Below are positions 19,844 to 28,610 of a stretch of DNA of 64,000 bases, piece by piece. Position numbers and translations under genes: made by a program. The stretch covers positions 1 through 64,000 of the forward strand of contig DHNP01000025.1 of the NCBI GenBank assembly GCA_002409585.1, in the 5' to 3' direction. The first letter of the stretch is position 1, and every line of letters begins with the position of its first letter. Origin of the DNA: Ruminococcaceae bacterium UBA5413 (GTDB lineage Bacteria > Bacillota > Clostridia > Oscillospirales > Acutalibacteraceae). The notes beneath the pieces were generated by a model that saw only the letters and a program-made list of their open reading frames with translations, had not been told where the DNA came from and did not search any database.

Positions 19844-20916
19844 ATGCGGCCGCCTCCCATCAGATCCATAAATTTGTCAAAGAGGAAACCCGTGTCAAGC
19901 GGCCCCGGCGAGGCCTCCGGGTGGAACTGCGTTGAAAACACCCTGCCGTTTTTATACCTTAGCCCTTCTATGCTGCCGTCGTTCATGCTAATGAAGCTGA
20001 CCTGAGCAACCGACGGGTCTACTGTTTTGCCGTCCACTACATAGCCGTGGTTCTGCGACGTTATATAAACCCTGTTTTCGGCAAGGCTTTTCACCGGGTG
20101 GTTTATGCCCCTGTGCCCGTACTTAAGCTTATATGTGTCGCACCCGTTGGCCAAAGCCATAAGCTGGTGCCCAAGGCATATGGCAAAAACCGGTATGCCC
20201 GAAGCGTACATCCTCTTAAGCTCTTTAATGGATTTTACGCAGTCCTTAGGGTCGCCAGGCCCGTTCGAAAGCATTATGCCGTCAGGTGAAAAAGAGCGTA
20301 CTTCCTCAAAAGAGGCATCATATGGAAAGCGTTTAACCGTACAGCCGCGTTTTACGAGCGAGCGCATTATATTATTTTTAACGCCGTAATCCATAAGCGC
20401 GACTTTAACGCAGCCGTCGCCGTAAACCGAAGTCCCCTTGCAGCTTACGCGTTCAACCGGGCTGCCTATGTCGTAAGCCGCGGCTTTTTCTTTAAGCCCG
20501 TCCGTGCTTTCGCAGTGCCCGTATGTTATAACTCCGCGCATGGTGCCTTTTTCACGGAGAACTTTAGTAAGGGCGCGCGTGTCTATGCCCTGCATGCCGG
20601 GGATGCGGTTGTCCTTTAAAAAAGTGTCGAGGTCAACGTCTGCCCTGAAGTTGCTCGCAGCGTCAGAAAGCGAATGGACTATGAACGCGGAAAGCCACGG
20701 CCGTACTGACTCTGCGTCATCGTAGCAAATGCCGTAATTGCCTATGAGCGGATATGCCATAACAACGCCCTGGCCCGCATACGACGGGTCGGTCAAAAGC
20801 TCGGTGTAACCGCACATGGCACTGTTGAAAACGACTTCGCAGGCTGTGTCGTGCTCGTCGCCGAAGCCCGTACCTTTAAAGGCCATACCGTTTTCAAGCG
20901 TCAGAAATGCTTCCAT
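19840..20916 (-). CDS. carA: Carbamoyl-phosphate synthase small subunit (glutaminase)
   Basis: CarA hydrolyses glutamine and passes ammonia to CarB. The product (358 residues from the chosen start) has the N-terminal CarA domain (ALTLENGMAFKGTGFG-like opening) and a class I glutaminase domain with nucleophile Cys in FAICLGHQLMALANG and His/Glu in TQFHPEASPG. An ATG five codons further upstream also exists, but GGTGAT lies just ahead of the inner ATG at 20916 and the family begins near there. A terminator-like hairpin sits right upstream, leaving no room for a promoter between it and the gene. Confidence 0.96.
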   Translation of the reverse strand: MEAFLTLENGMAFKGTGFGDEHDTACEVVFNSAMCGYTELLTDPSYAGQGVVMAYPLIGNYGICYDDAESVRPWLSAFIVHSLSDAASNFRADVDLDTFLKDNRIPGMQGIDTRALTKVLREKGTMRGVITYGHCESTDGLKEKAAAYDIGSPVERVSCKGTSVYGDGCVKVALMDYGVKNNIMRSLVKRGCTVKRFPYDASFEEVRSFSPDGIMLSNGPGDPKDCVKSIKELKRMYASGIPVFAICLGHQLMALANGCDTYKLKYGHRGINHPVKSLAENRVYITSQNHGYVVDGKTVDPSVAQVSFISMNDGSIEGLRYKNGRVFSTQFHPEASPGPLDTGFLFDKFMDLMGGGRI

Positions 20917-20935
20917 TTTATCACCAACCATTCTT

Positions 20936-20972
20936 AAAAATCACGGCTTTTCCGTATTGACGCAAAAGCCGT
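20936..20972 (-). terminator. Terminator-like hairpin between dapL and carA
   Basis: On the minus strand ACGGCTTTT / AAAAGCCGT form a 9-bp stem with a 12-base loop, followed by GATTTTTAAG. It resembles an intrinsic terminator ending only about 20 bases before the carA start codon, so carAB expression would need read-through from upstream. Confidence 0.6.
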
Positions 20973-20989
20973 TCAAATGTTTAAAAAAG

Positions 20990-22225
20990 TTATGAGCGGC
21001 GCCCAAAAGCATCCGTTATTTTTTTGACCGCCCTTTCAGTGTTTTCCCTGGTATTGAACGACGTAAGCCTGAAAAACCCTTCGCCGTTTATGCCAAAGCC
21101 CGAGCCGGGCGTACCTACCACTCCCGCTTTTTCAAGCAGCATATCGAAAAAGTCCCATGAAGAAATCCCGTCCGGAGTCTTCAGCCACACGTACGGCGAG
21201 TTAACGCCGCCGTAAACCGTAAAGCCGGCCTTGGCAAGCCCTGTTTTTATTATCTTCGCGTTGTCAAGGTAATAGTCTATATTTTCACGTATCCCGCGCC
21301 TGCCCTCCGGCGTATAGACAGCCTCGGCCGCGCGCTGCACAACATACGAAACGCCGTTCATCTTAGTTGACTGGCGCCTGTCCCACAGCTTGTTAACATT
21401 TACTCCGCCGAACTCAAGTTCTTTCGGTATAACGGTAAAAGCGCACCTTACGCCCGTAAAGCCGGCTGTTTTTGAAAAGCTGCGGAATTCTATCGCGCAT
21501 TTTTTGGCGCCTTCTATTTCAAATATGCTGTGCGGCATATCCGGTTCGGAGATAAACGCCTCGTAAGCCGCGTCGTAAAGTATGACGGACCTGTTTTTCA
21601 GGGCGTAGTCAACCCACTGCTTAAGCGCCTGCCGCGTTATGCCCATGCCGGTCGGGTTATTGGGGAAGCAAAGGTATATCATGTCTGCGCGCGCGTCCGG
21701 TATCACGGGAAGGAAATTGTTTTTTTCATGGCACGGCATGTAGACTATCCTGCTCCAGCCTTTCGCCTTGTCGTACCCGCCTGCCCTGCCGGCCATCACG
21801 TTTGTGTCAACATACACAGGATAAACCGGGTCGCATACCGCTACGGTGTTGTCGGTCCCGAAAATGTCCCCTATGCCTCCGGTGTCGCTTTTAGCGCCGT
21901 CGCTGACGAAGATCTCGTCAGGCGAGATATCTACGCCTTTGTCCTTATAGTCGTTTTTGCTTATGGCTTCCCTGAGGAACATATATCCGGCCTCAGGCCC
22001 GTAACCGCGGAAAGTTTCCGCGCGCCCCATTTCGCCGGCGGCCTTTTCCATGGCACTTACCACAGCCTGCGGCAGCGGGCGCGTAACGTCGCCTATGCCG
22101 AGCTTTATAATCTCTGTGTCAGGGTGCAGCTTTGAAAATTTCTCGACTCTCGAAGCAATATCCACAAAAAGATAGTTTGCCGGCAGCTTAGTAAAATTTT
22201 CATTAATTTTAAGCAAATTGCACAT
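20990..22225 (-). CDS. dapL: LL-diaminopimelate aminotransferase
   Basis: DapL converts tetrahydrodipicolinate directly to LL-diaminopimelate with glutamate as amino donor, bypassing the acylated DAP routes. The 411-residue class I/II aminotransferase has the conserved opening [15 protein letters not shown], the substrate segment [10 protein letters not shown], and the PLP-lysine motif [13 protein letters not shown] (about residue 250). The ATG at 22225 sits directly against AAAGGA; the in-frame TTG at 22216, nine bases from that site, gives a better-spaced start and a more typical N-terminus. DapF, the next enzyme in the path, is encoded 48 bases upstream. Confidence 0.95.
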   Translation of the reverse strand: MCNLLKINENFTKLPANYLFVDIASRVEKFSKLHPDTEIIKLGIGDVTRPLPQAVVSAMEKAAGEMGRAETFRGYGPEAGYMFLREAISKNDYKDKGVDISPDEIFVSDGAKSDTGGIGDIFGTDNTVAVCDPVYPVYVDTNVMAGRAGGYDKAKGWSRIVYMPCHEKNNFLPVIPDARADMIYLCFPNNPTGMGITRQALKQWVDYALKNRSVILYDAAYEAFISEPDMPHSIFEIEGAKKCAIEFRSFSKTAGFTGVRCAFTVIPKELEFGGVNVNKLWDRRQSTKMNGVSYVVQRAAEAVYTPEGRRGIRENIDYYLDNAKIIKTGLAKAGFTVYGGVNSPYVWLKTPDGISSWDFFDMLLEKAGVVGTPGSGFGINGEGFFRLTSFNTRENTERAVKKITDAFGRRS

Positions 22226-22273
22226 TCCTTTCCGCGATAATTCAAAAATTACGCATTTCGGATATTTATTATA

Positions 22274-23107
22274 TCAGATTTCGACGTTTCCGTCAAAGAC
22301 AAATTCAGCAGGGCCGCGCATAAAAACGTCGCCGCTCTTTTCGTCCCACCGCACGTCGAGCACTCCGCCCCTGAGATGCACTTTTACACGTCCGGACGTT
22401 TTTTTATTTAACACGCACGCGACGGTGCATGCGCACGCCCCCGTCCCGCAGGCGAGTGTCTCGCCTGAGCCGCGCTCCCAGACGCGCATTTTCACATTTT
22501 CATTATCTATTACCTGTACGAACTCCGTATTTACCCGTTCGGGGAACATGCCGTCGTTCTCAAAAAGTGGCCCTGTTCTTTCAATATCTATATCTTCGGT
22601 ATTGTCGGTAAAAACGACGCAGTGCGGGTTGCCCATGGAAACACACGTGATATTGTATTTACGGCCGCCGAAAACGGCCGGTTTGTTTATTATCTCATTG
22701 TCAGCCGAAACGGCCGGTATCCCGCCCGCCGTTAAAACAGGCTTCCCCATATTAACCTCAACCGAAAGCACTTTGCCTTTTTCGGTTTCAAGGTTAAGAG
22801 TTTTTATGCCGCTGAGCGTTTCTACGGTCATCACGTTTTTTTTAGCTATGCCGCGCTCGTAAGCATATTTGCCTACGCATCTTATGCCGTTTCCGCACAT
22901 TTTCCCGCGTGAACCGTCGGCGTTGTACATGTCCATCCTGCAGTCCGCTTTTTCAGACGGCTCTATCAGTATAATGCCGTCGCCGCCTATGCCGAAATGC
23001 CTGTCGCTCAGCTTTTTTGAAAGCTCAGGCGCGTTTTGGACTTTTTCCTTAAAACAGTTTATATAGATATAGTCGTTGCCAGTACCGTGCATTTTTGTAA
23101 ATTTCAC
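22274..23107 (-). CDS. dapF: Diaminopimelate epimerase
   Basis: DapF converts LL- to meso-diaminopimelate for lysine and peptidoglycan. The 277-residue protein is a PLP-independent two-cysteine racemase: the catalytic cysteines are in MCGNGIRCVGKYAYE (about residue 72) and ETLACGTGACAC (about residue 215). The N-terminus KFTKMHGTGNDYIYI is typical. The start is GTG at 23107, nine bases after an AAGGGGG site. It lies 49 bases after the ANTAR regulator gene and next to dapL. Confidence 0.96.
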   Translation of the reverse strand: MKFTKMHGTGNDYIYINCFKEKVQNAPELSKKLSDRHFGIGGDGIILIEPSEKADCRMDMYNADGSRGKMCGNGIRCVGKYAYERGIAKKNVMTVETLSGIKTLNLETEKGKVLSVEVNMGKPVLTAGGIPAVSADNEIINKPAVFGGRKYNITCVSMGNPHCVVFTDNTEDIDIERTGPLFENDGMFPERVNTEFVQVIDNENVKMRVWERGSGETLACGTGACACTVACVLNKKTSGRVKVHLRGGVLDVRWDEKSGDVFMRGPAEFVFDGNVEI

Positions 23108-23156
23108 AGCGACAGCGCCCCCTTTAAAATCGCTTATATCAACACAGCCGTATAAA

Positions 23157-23705
23157 CTATGTATTTAAAGTATTTAAAATTATCAAAGACGTTTCCGCGG
23201 TTTTCTTGCCAGTATCCATGCTTTTTTTCTGTATGAACCTGTGCGCCTGCGGCTCCGTGAAGTGGTTGCGCACCATGAGCAGCTCCTTTGCCTTTTTAAG
23301 CGCGGCTTTTTCGTCAAAATTCTCCGCCGCAAGCTGCTTTTTTACGCTAAGCGGCGTAAAGCCCGAGATGTTGAGGAACATATTTACAGTATCCACAAGG
23401 TCCCTGCGCTTTACCGGCAGTATGAGGCTCGCGCAGCCGAGCCTGCCGCACATCTGGGCAAACTGCGAGCCCATAAGGAACAGGAAATCATAGTTCGGTA
23501 CTACGTCCGGAAGGTTAACCGCCGGCATATCCCTTAGTTTGGCACTTGAAACAACGACGCCGCCGTGGTAATGCCTGTGCGCAAAATCCATGACCGAAGC
23601 ACCGGTAGTTGAAACGCTTGCCACATAAAGTCCGGTCGAATGGAGCAAAGCCGCTATTCTTTTGGCATAATCCGGGTTTGAATTCGCCACTATAATGCTG
23701 CTCAT
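23157..23705 (-). CDS. ANTAR-domain RNA-binding regulator next to glnA
   Basis: The 182-residue protein has an N-terminal receiver-like domain that lacks the phosphoacceptor Asp (the strand after GGVVV ends in Ser-Ser), followed by a coiled helix and a C-terminal ANTAR domain (ALKKAKELLMVRNHFTE...AHRFIQKKSMDTG, about residues 120-170). ANTAR proteins bind paired stem-loops in nascent RNA and prevent termination; a homologue sits directly after glnA in Clostridium and controls nitrogen genes. The ATG at 23705 is preferred to a GTG four codons upstream. It follows glnA by 41 bases; the gap includes a run of seven G and another of four G that serve as the ribosome-site region. Confidence 0.85.
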   Translation of the reverse strand: MSSIIVANSNPDYAKRIAALLHSTGLYVASVSTTGASVMDFAHRHYHGGVVVSSAKLRDMPAVNLPDVVPNYDFLFLMGSQFAQMCGRLGCASLILPVKRRDLVDTVNMFLNISGFTPLSVKKQLAAENFDEKAALKKAKELLMVRNHFTEPQAHRFIQKKSMDTGKKTAETSLIILNTLNT

Positions 23706-23746
23706 GCCGCACCCCACCCCCCCAAAGCCGCTCTCTGCATCCCGTC

Positions 23747-25078
23747 TCAGAATTTATCGAGATATTCTTTAAGTTCCCATCCGGTCACGGTTGTAGAAAA
23801 CTCGTGCCACTCTTTTTCCTTTGCCTCAACGTATTTGCTGAAAATATGCTTTCCAAGCACGCGCTCAACAAGCGGGTCTTCCCTCATGGCCGCTACGGCG
23901 CTTTTAAGGTCTGACGGAAGGCTTTCTATGTTTCTGTCTTTTCTTCCCTGCTCGTCTATATCATATATATTTGACGTAACAGCCTCCGGCGGCGTCAGGT
24001 TGTTTTCTATGCCGTCCATGCCGGCGGCAAGCAGAAGCGCAAACGCAAGGTACGGGTTGCATGCCGGGTCGGGGTTTCTTAGCTCTGCCCGGGTGCTGTC
24101 GCCCCGCGACGCAGGCACCCTTATAAGCGCGCTGCGGTTGCCGGCCGTCCACGCTATATAGCACGGCGCCTCAAAGCCGGGCACAAGCCTTTTGTACGAG
24201 TTTACGAGCGGGTTTGTCACGGCGCATATGCCTTTTATGTGTTTAAGTATGCCGGCTATGAAATTATACGCCGTATGGCTCAGCCCTTTTTCGCTTTTCG
24301 GGTCGTAAAACACGTTTTCCCCATCCCTGAACAGCGACATGTTGGTGTGCATGCCGGAACCGGCCCTGCCGGCTACGGGTTTCGGCATGAAAGTAGCGCA
24401 CAGCCCGTGCGAATCTGCGCAGAAGCGGACAACCGTCTTAAAAGTTATGAGGTTGTCGGCGGCAGAAAGCGCCTCGCTGTACTTAAAGTCTATCTCGTGC
24501 TGTGCAATGGCAACCTCGTGGTGCGACGCCTCTATCTCAAAGCCCATCTCCTCAAGGTTAAGGCAGATGTCGCCCCTCGCGCTGTCCCCAAGGTCAGACG
24601 GGCCAAGGTCAAAGTACCCCGCTGTGTCGTGGGTTACAGTAGTCGGGTGGCCGAATTCGTCGGTATTAAAAAGGAAGAACTCGCACTCCGGCCCGACGTT
24701 GAACGTGTAGCCAAGGCCCGCGGCATGCTTTATCTGCTTTTTCAGCACATAGCGCGGGTCGCCCTCAAACGGCTTCCCGTCAGGCGTATATATGTCGCAT
24801 ATAAGCCTCGCTATCCTGCCGCTCTGAGTATTCCACGGGAAAATATTAAAAGTATCGAGGTCCGGATACAGGTACATATCCGACTCCTCTATGCGTACGA
24901 ACCCTTCTATGGAAGAGCCGTCGAACATGCACTCGTTGTCAAGCGCCCTTTTTATTTGGCTCGGCGTTATGGTAACGCTTTTAAGTGACCCGAGTATATC
25001 GGTAAACTGGAGCCGTATAAACCTTACGCCGTTTTCTTCAACCATGCCTATGATATCTTCTTTTGTATATTTCGCCAC
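23747..25078 (-). CDS. glnA: Glutamine synthetase, type I
   Basis: GlnA makes glutamine from glutamate, ammonia and ATP. The 443-residue length and lack of a longer insert fit the GSI-alpha form of Bacillota, which is controlled by feedback rather than adenylylation. Visible motifs include MFDGSSIEGFVRIEESDM (about residue 50), GPECEFFLF (metal-binding glutamates), GSGMHTNMSLF (ammonia/ATP site) and NRSALIRVPASRG. The start is GTG at 25078 with AAGGAGG seven bases ahead. It leads the array that supplies glutamine-using enzymes CarA, PurF and GuaA, with a near-consensus promoter about 60 bases upstream. Confidence 0.97.
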   Translation of the reverse strand: MAKYTKEDIIGMVEENGVRFIRLQFTDILGSLKSVTITPSQIKRALDNECMFDGSSIEGFVRIEESDMYLYPDLDTFNIFPWNTQSGRIARLICDIYTPDGKPFEGDPRYVLKKQIKHAAGLGYTFNVGPECEFFLFNTDEFGHPTTVTHDTAGYFDLGPSDLGDSARGDICLNLEEMGFEIEASHHEVAIAQHEIDFKYSEALSAADNLITFKTVVRFCADSHGLCATFMPKPVAGRAGSGMHTNMSLFRDGENVFYDPKSEKGLSHTAYNFIAGILKHIKGICAVTNPLVNSYKRLVPGFEAPCYIAWTAGNRSALIRVPASRGDSTRAELRNPDPACNPYLAFALLLAAGMDGIENNLTPPEAVTSNIYDIDEQGRKDRNIESLPSDLKSAVAAMREDPLVERVLGKHIFSKYVEAKEKEWHEFSTTVTGWELKEYLDKF

Positions 25079-25141
25079 AGTAATTCCTCCTTAAAGGCAA
25101 AAGCCAAGCGGTTCCACGCGATTTCAAGTTAATGCAGATTC

Positions 25142-25170
25142 ATTTTATGCCTTTTGGGAAGTAGTGTCAA
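25142..25170 (-). promoter_or_regulatory. glnA promoter
   Basis: On the minus strand -35 TTGACA (25165-25170), a 17-bp spacer and -10 TAAAAT (25142-25147) form a near-consensus housekeeping promoter. The predicted leader is about 57 bases, with no room for a large riboswitch. Confidence 0.8.
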
Positions 25171-25192
25171 TGCCTTTTAAATTGAAAGGCAT
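25147..25192 (-). repeat. Three AAAGGCAT repeats around the glnA promoter
   Basis: Read on the minus strand, AAAAGGCAT occurs as direct copies at 25147-25155 and 25170-25178, 23 bp apart, and in inverted form at 25185-25192. One copy ends at the -10 box, the second touches the -35 box, and the third makes an inverted repeat just upstream. This layout fits binding sites for a repressor or activator; no regulator can be named. Confidence 0.45.
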
Positions 25193-25328
25193 ATTTTATG
25201 AAAATGCAGAGGCAGGCAGCCGCGCGCGCCGTTTTCACCGTATTGTTCAGCACAGGCTCATTAAGGTCCGGATTGCCGAAAAGCAAACCGGCTTTTAGAA
25301 TTTAATCACAATTATATATACAAAAATG
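25193..25328. other. Intergenic sequence between divergent glnA and amidase genes
   Basis: Together with the two promoters this makes a 330-base gap. The middle part is GC-rich with short inverted repeats (for example AAAGCCGGTTTG / CCGGCTTTT near 25275-25297). I saw no reading frame or known RNA motif here. Confidence 0.4.
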
Positions 25329-25357
25329 TTCTTATATAAATCATATTGTGGTATAAT
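25329..25357 (+). promoter_or_regulatory. Promoter of the amidase gene
   Basis: -35 TTCTTA (25329-25334), 17-bp spacer and a perfect -10 TATAAT (25352-25357), about 45 bases upstream of the start codon. Confidence 0.55.
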
Positions 25358-25408
25358 ATATTAAAAACACGGCAAAACGTTAAATAAAGGAAAGGTATAC
25401 TGTATACA

Positions 25409-26347
25409 ATGGCAAAAAGATGTAAAAAAACAGCAAAGCTCATTACTGTGATTATCTGCACGGCGCTCTTGTCACTGCAAAGCCCGTTCGCGGCGCTTTC
25501 AGCCGGCGCTGCGCAAATAACCGGCGGAACGTTCACTTCGCGCCCAGTGGCACAGATGCATACATATAAAGTGTACTTAAGCCCGTCGTGCCAGACATGG
25601 AACCCGTACTGCGACGGTTCAGGCAGCGAGGAGTACCATATGCGCCAAGTAGCGGAAGCAATGGTGCCGTACCTTAACGGCTACGGTATAGAGTCCGTCC
25701 TCGCGGCCGCACAGACAGGCTCGCGCGGCAACCAGCGCAGCACCATAGTCGGCAGGGCAAACCAGGCCTCTGCCGAAAAATGCGACCTTTACCTCGCGAT
25801 ACACTCAAACGCCCGCGACGGTGGGCCGAAGACAAACGGCACTATGGTCTTTTACCCGTCAAAAGACAGCGGGAGCCTTCGCTTTGCCAACCTTTTAAAA
25901 GACAATTTCATATACCCTGACAAAAGCGGCATCTGCCTTGCCACGAACGACGCGCTATGGGAAATGTACATGCCCAAAATGCCGCACTGCCTCATAGAAA
26001 CAGCATACCACGACAACCCGTCCGACGTACAGTGGATAGAGAACAATACGGATGCAATAGCAAAAAACCTCGCGTACTGCGTAGCGCTTTGCGCCTACAC
26101 CCCGGTTTCGGTTTCTATGGACACTACGCTTGTCACTATAAGCGCTGGCCAGACCTTCGACTTAAATTCAAAAGTCACGCTCATAAATAACAACGTTTAC
26201 TATAACCGCACGTCATGGAGCTCCGGCAACTCAAACGTAGCCGCAGTGCAAAACGGCACTGTCAGGGGCGTTTCAAAGGGCTGCACGTCAATAACCGCGC
26301 GCACGTGCAACGGCCTTACGGCAAAATGCGTTGTTAACGTCACATAA
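25409..26347 (+). CDS. Secreted N-acetylmuramoyl-L-alanine amidase (Amidase_3) with bacterial Ig-like domain
   Basis: A 312-residue exported protein. A signal peptide (KRCKKTAKLITVIICTALL, ending near AAQIT) precedes an Amidase_3 catalytic domain (about residues 45-230) and a C-terminal Big_2-type Ig-like domain (about 233-312, ending GLTAKCVVNVT). Amidase_3 enzymes are zinc hydrolases that cut the bond between muramic acid and the peptide stem. The region shows LAIHSNARDGG and PHCLIETAYHDNPSDVQWI, which carry metal and catalytic residues. The usual first zinc motif AGHGG is replaced by LSPSCQTWNPYC, as in the clostridial SPSxQxxN subgroup. The ATG is 13 bases from AAAGGAAAGG, which is long. 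It stands alone between glnA and the chemoreceptor. Confidence 0.85.
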   Translation: MAKRCKKTAKLITVIICTALLSLQSPFAALSAGAAQITGGTFTSRPVAQMHTYKVYLSPSCQTWNPYCDGSGSEEYHMRQVAEAMVPYLNGYGIESVLAAAQTGSRGNQRSTIVGRANQASAEKCDLYLAIHSNARDGGPKTNGTMVFYPSKDSGSLRFANLLKDNFIYPDKSGICLATNDALWEMYMPKMPHCLIETAYHDNPSDVQWIENNTDAIAKNLAYCVALCAYTPVSVSMDTTLVTISAGQTFDLNSKVTLINNNVYYNRTSWSSGNSNVAAVQNGTVRGVSKGCTSITARTCNGLTAKCVVNVT

Positions 26348-26462
26348 CCCCTTTTACCGCATGGCGGTTCCGTTGCGGGCACAGGTTCCATACATCTTAT
26401 GTGATGTGTATAAAACATTTCCGCCTTATATATACATAATATGCACTTTTATTACAGATTTC

Positions 26463-26491
26463 TTGACAATACAGGCATTTTCTTTTATACT
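26463..26491 (+). promoter_or_regulatory. Promoter of the chemoreceptor gene
   Basis: -35 TTGACA (26463-26468), 17-bp spacer and -10 TATACT (26486-26491). It matches housekeeping (sigma-A type) rather than the flagellar sigma-D consensus. The predicted leader is about 115 bases. Confidence 0.75.
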
Positions 26492-26496
26492 GTTAT

Positions 26497-26559
26497 TTTA
26501 GTTAGAATATTATATAGTTTTTAATTTTTTTTGGCATTCCTTATTTATTTCTAACTAAA
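26497..26559 (+). repeat. 11-bp inverted repeat in the chemoreceptor leader
   Basis: TTTAGTTAGAA (26497-26507) and its exact complement TTCTAACTAAA (26549-26559) flank 41 AT-rich bases. The first arm lies at the predicted transcription start. It could be a protein-binding site or a long mRNA stem. Confidence 0.6.
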
Positions 26560-26614
26560 TTATTCTGCGTGCATCAAGGAAGCAAGATAAAATACTTTTC
26601 AGGGAGGAAAAAGA

Positions 26615-28372
26615 ATGGCAGAGCAAAAAAAGGGCAGGAAAAACACAAAGGGTACAGGGTCTTTTAGGAAAAAGCTTTCCAACATGCGGCTTTCAAAGCG
26701 GCTTATGTCCGGTTTTGTAAGCATTGCTGTTGTTACCGGCATTCTCGGAGGTCTCGGCATCTTAAATATCGCCGTTATGCGAAGCAATATGAATGAAATG
26801 GAGCAGCGCATGAACGAGCTGCCGCAGATAAGCGAGGCCATAGCAAGCCTTTCCAGCATGGAGGCTTCCGCGAGCAGCGCCGTTTTAAACTACAACGTTA
26901 CTTCCATATACAATACCGATAAAACAAACTACCAAAAATACAACCAGCACTTTAAAACGGATATTTCAAATATCCTTAAGAACGTGCAAAACAGCCAGTG
27001 GAAGTCCAAACTTGAGGCCGCGCAGAAAAAGTACAACGGTACCTTTGCCACTACGACGGCGGCCGTGTTTGAAAACATAGACAATGATAACATCATCGAC
27101 GCAAACGTGAGGCTTCATGTTTCCATTACGTCGGAAAGCGAGATATCCGAAACACTCGAAAATTACATGACTTACATGGTAAACATGACAAAGTCCGAGA
27201 ACGCCGCCGCCGGCAGCCGCGCGACGCTCCTGCTGTGCATAAGCATCATATTCTCAGCCGCCGCCATAGCGGCAGCCGTCTTTATGGGCTTTGACATTTC
27301 AAAGTCTATCTCAAAGCCTGTAGGGGAGCTTGAGTACTGTGCAAAGCGTTTTTCAGTCGGCGACATGGGCGCCGAGATAACGTTTAAGTCCGGCAACGAG
27401 CTCGGCGTGCTCGCAGGCTCGCTTGAAAAAGCCTTTGAAACACTGCGCGGGCTCGTGCAAAGTATCTCACAGATACTCGGCAACATAGCCGCAGGCGATC
27501 TCAGCGACACAAACGTGCCCGAGTACCAAAACGACTTTGCCCCTATCTCCGTAGCACTCGGCGACATAATCTTCGCGCTCAACGAAACTTTTTCAATGAT
27601 GAAAACATCTGCGGACCAAGTAGACTCCGGCGCAAAGCAGGTCTCCGACGGCGCGCAGACTTTGGCGCGCGGTTCGACTGAGCAGGCAAGCTCCACCGAG
27701 GAGCTGTCGGCTTCGGTTACCGATATCTCAAATAAAATAAATAGCAACGCAGACAGCCTTAGCAAAATATCGTCGGCGCTTGACTCGGCTACAAGAGATG
27801 TCTATGAAAGCAACACAAGCATGAAAGATACCCTTGCGGCAATGGAAAACATAAGCGCGTCATCAAGTGAAATAGGTAAAATCATTAAGGTTATAGACAA
27901 CATCGCTTTCCAAACAAACATACTCGCGCTTAACGCCGCCGTCGAAGCCGCAAGAGCCGGAGAGGCCGGCAAGGGCTTCGCCGTAGTGGCTGACGAAGTG
28001 CGCAACCTCGCCGGCAAGTCGGCGGATGCCGCGAAGCAGACCACCATGCTCATAGGAAAGTCCATCAGCAGCGTAACGAGCGGATGCAAAACTGCAGAGG
28101 CTACCGCGAAATCCCTCGAGGGCGTATATAACAAAATCAAGGGAATTAATGAAACCCTTGGCGATATAGAGAAGTCCTCCGCCGAACAGGCCGAGTCTGT
28201 AAACCAAATAAACATAAGCGTCGAACAAATATCCTCCATAGTGCAGTCAAACTCGGCAACGGCCGAGGAGAGCGCCGCGGCAAGCGAAGAACTTTCCGCG
28301 CAGGCAAAGTCCATGAAGGAGCAGCTCGAGGGCATACGCCTTTCGAACGACGCCGGCGGGCAGGCCGAATAA
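26615..28372 (+). CDS. Methyl-accepting chemotaxis protein
   Basis: The 585-residue receptor has a basic N-terminus, transmembrane helix 1 (about residues 33-53), a four-helix-type extracellular sensor of about 145 residues, transmembrane helix 2 (about 203-224), a HAMP domain ([15 protein letters not shown]...) and a long cytoplasmic signalling coiled coil. The hairpin tip that binds CheA and CheW is well conserved ([19 protein letters not shown], then [13 protein letters not shown], about residues 430-465). It detects an unknown ligand and controls the CheA kinase. GGGAGG lies six to nine bases before the ATG. It is monocistronic and no other chemotaxis gene is in the window. Confidence 0.93.
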   Translation: MAEQKKGRKNTKGTGSFRKKLSNMRLSKRLMSGFVSIAVVTGILGGLGILNIAVMRSNMNEMEQRMNELPQISEAIASLSSMEASASSAVLNYNVTSIYNTDKTNYQKYNQHFKTDISNILKNVQNSQWKSKLEAAQKKYNGTFATTTAAVFENIDNDNIIDANVRLHVSITSESEISETLENYMTYMVNMTKSENAAAGSRATLLLCISIIFSAAAIAAAVFMGFDISKSISKPVGELEYCAKRFSVGDMGAEITFKSGNELGVLAGSLEKAFETLRGLVQSISQILGNIAAGDLSDTNVPEYQNDFAPISVALGDIIFALNETFSMMKTSADQVDSGAKQVSDGAQTLARGSTEQASSTEELSASVTDISNKINSNADSLSKISSALDSATRDVYESNTSMKDTLAAMENISASSSEIGKIIKVIDNIAFQTNILALNAAVEAARAGEAGKGFAVVADEVRNLAGKSADAAKQTTMLIGKSISSVTSGCKTAEATAKSLEGVYNKIKGINETLGDIEKSSAEQAESVNQINISVEQISSIVQSNSATAEESAAASEELSAQAKSMKEQLEGIRLSNDAGGQAE

Positions 28373-28482
28373 ACCGGCTACACGCACCTTACGATGCGAT
28401 AAGCCCCGCAATTACAGCATATAATAAGGTTGCGGCTTAAGGCTAAAAGTTTAAAGCAAAAGCCTAGCCCCGCCGCCACAGC

Positions 28483-28509
28483 ACGGCCCGCCGCAAAATG
28501 GCGGGCCGT
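28483..28509 (+). terminator. Probable terminator after the chemoreceptor gene
   Basis: A perfect 10-bp stem ACGGCCCGCC / GGCGGGCCGT with loop GCAAAAT, followed by only TTTCGCTT. The stem is strong but the U-tract is short. Confidence 0.5.
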
Positions 28510-28581
28510 TTCGCTTGCGGCAATGGCAAAAACCTAACCGCGCCAGACCGCGCGGCGTACAGCCAAGCGGCAAAAGCCTTC

Positions 28582-28610
28582 TTGATTCTTTAGGGCTGCT
28601 GTGTTACAAT
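28582..28610 (+). promoter_or_regulatory. Promoter of the ecfA1-ecfA2-ecfT-truA operon
   Basis: -35 TTGATT (28582-28587), 17-bp spacer and -10 TACAAT (28605-28610) with an extended -10 TG. It gives a leader of about 117 bases. Confidence 0.7.

Noticed and set aside
22218..22862. 214-codon plus-strand frame
   Set aside because: Antisense to dapF; no known motif and no promoter or ribosome site.
24239..24988. 249-codon plus-strand frame
   Set aside because: It lies entirely over glnA, is Arg/Val/Tyr-rich as antisense shadows are here, and lacks a ribosome site.
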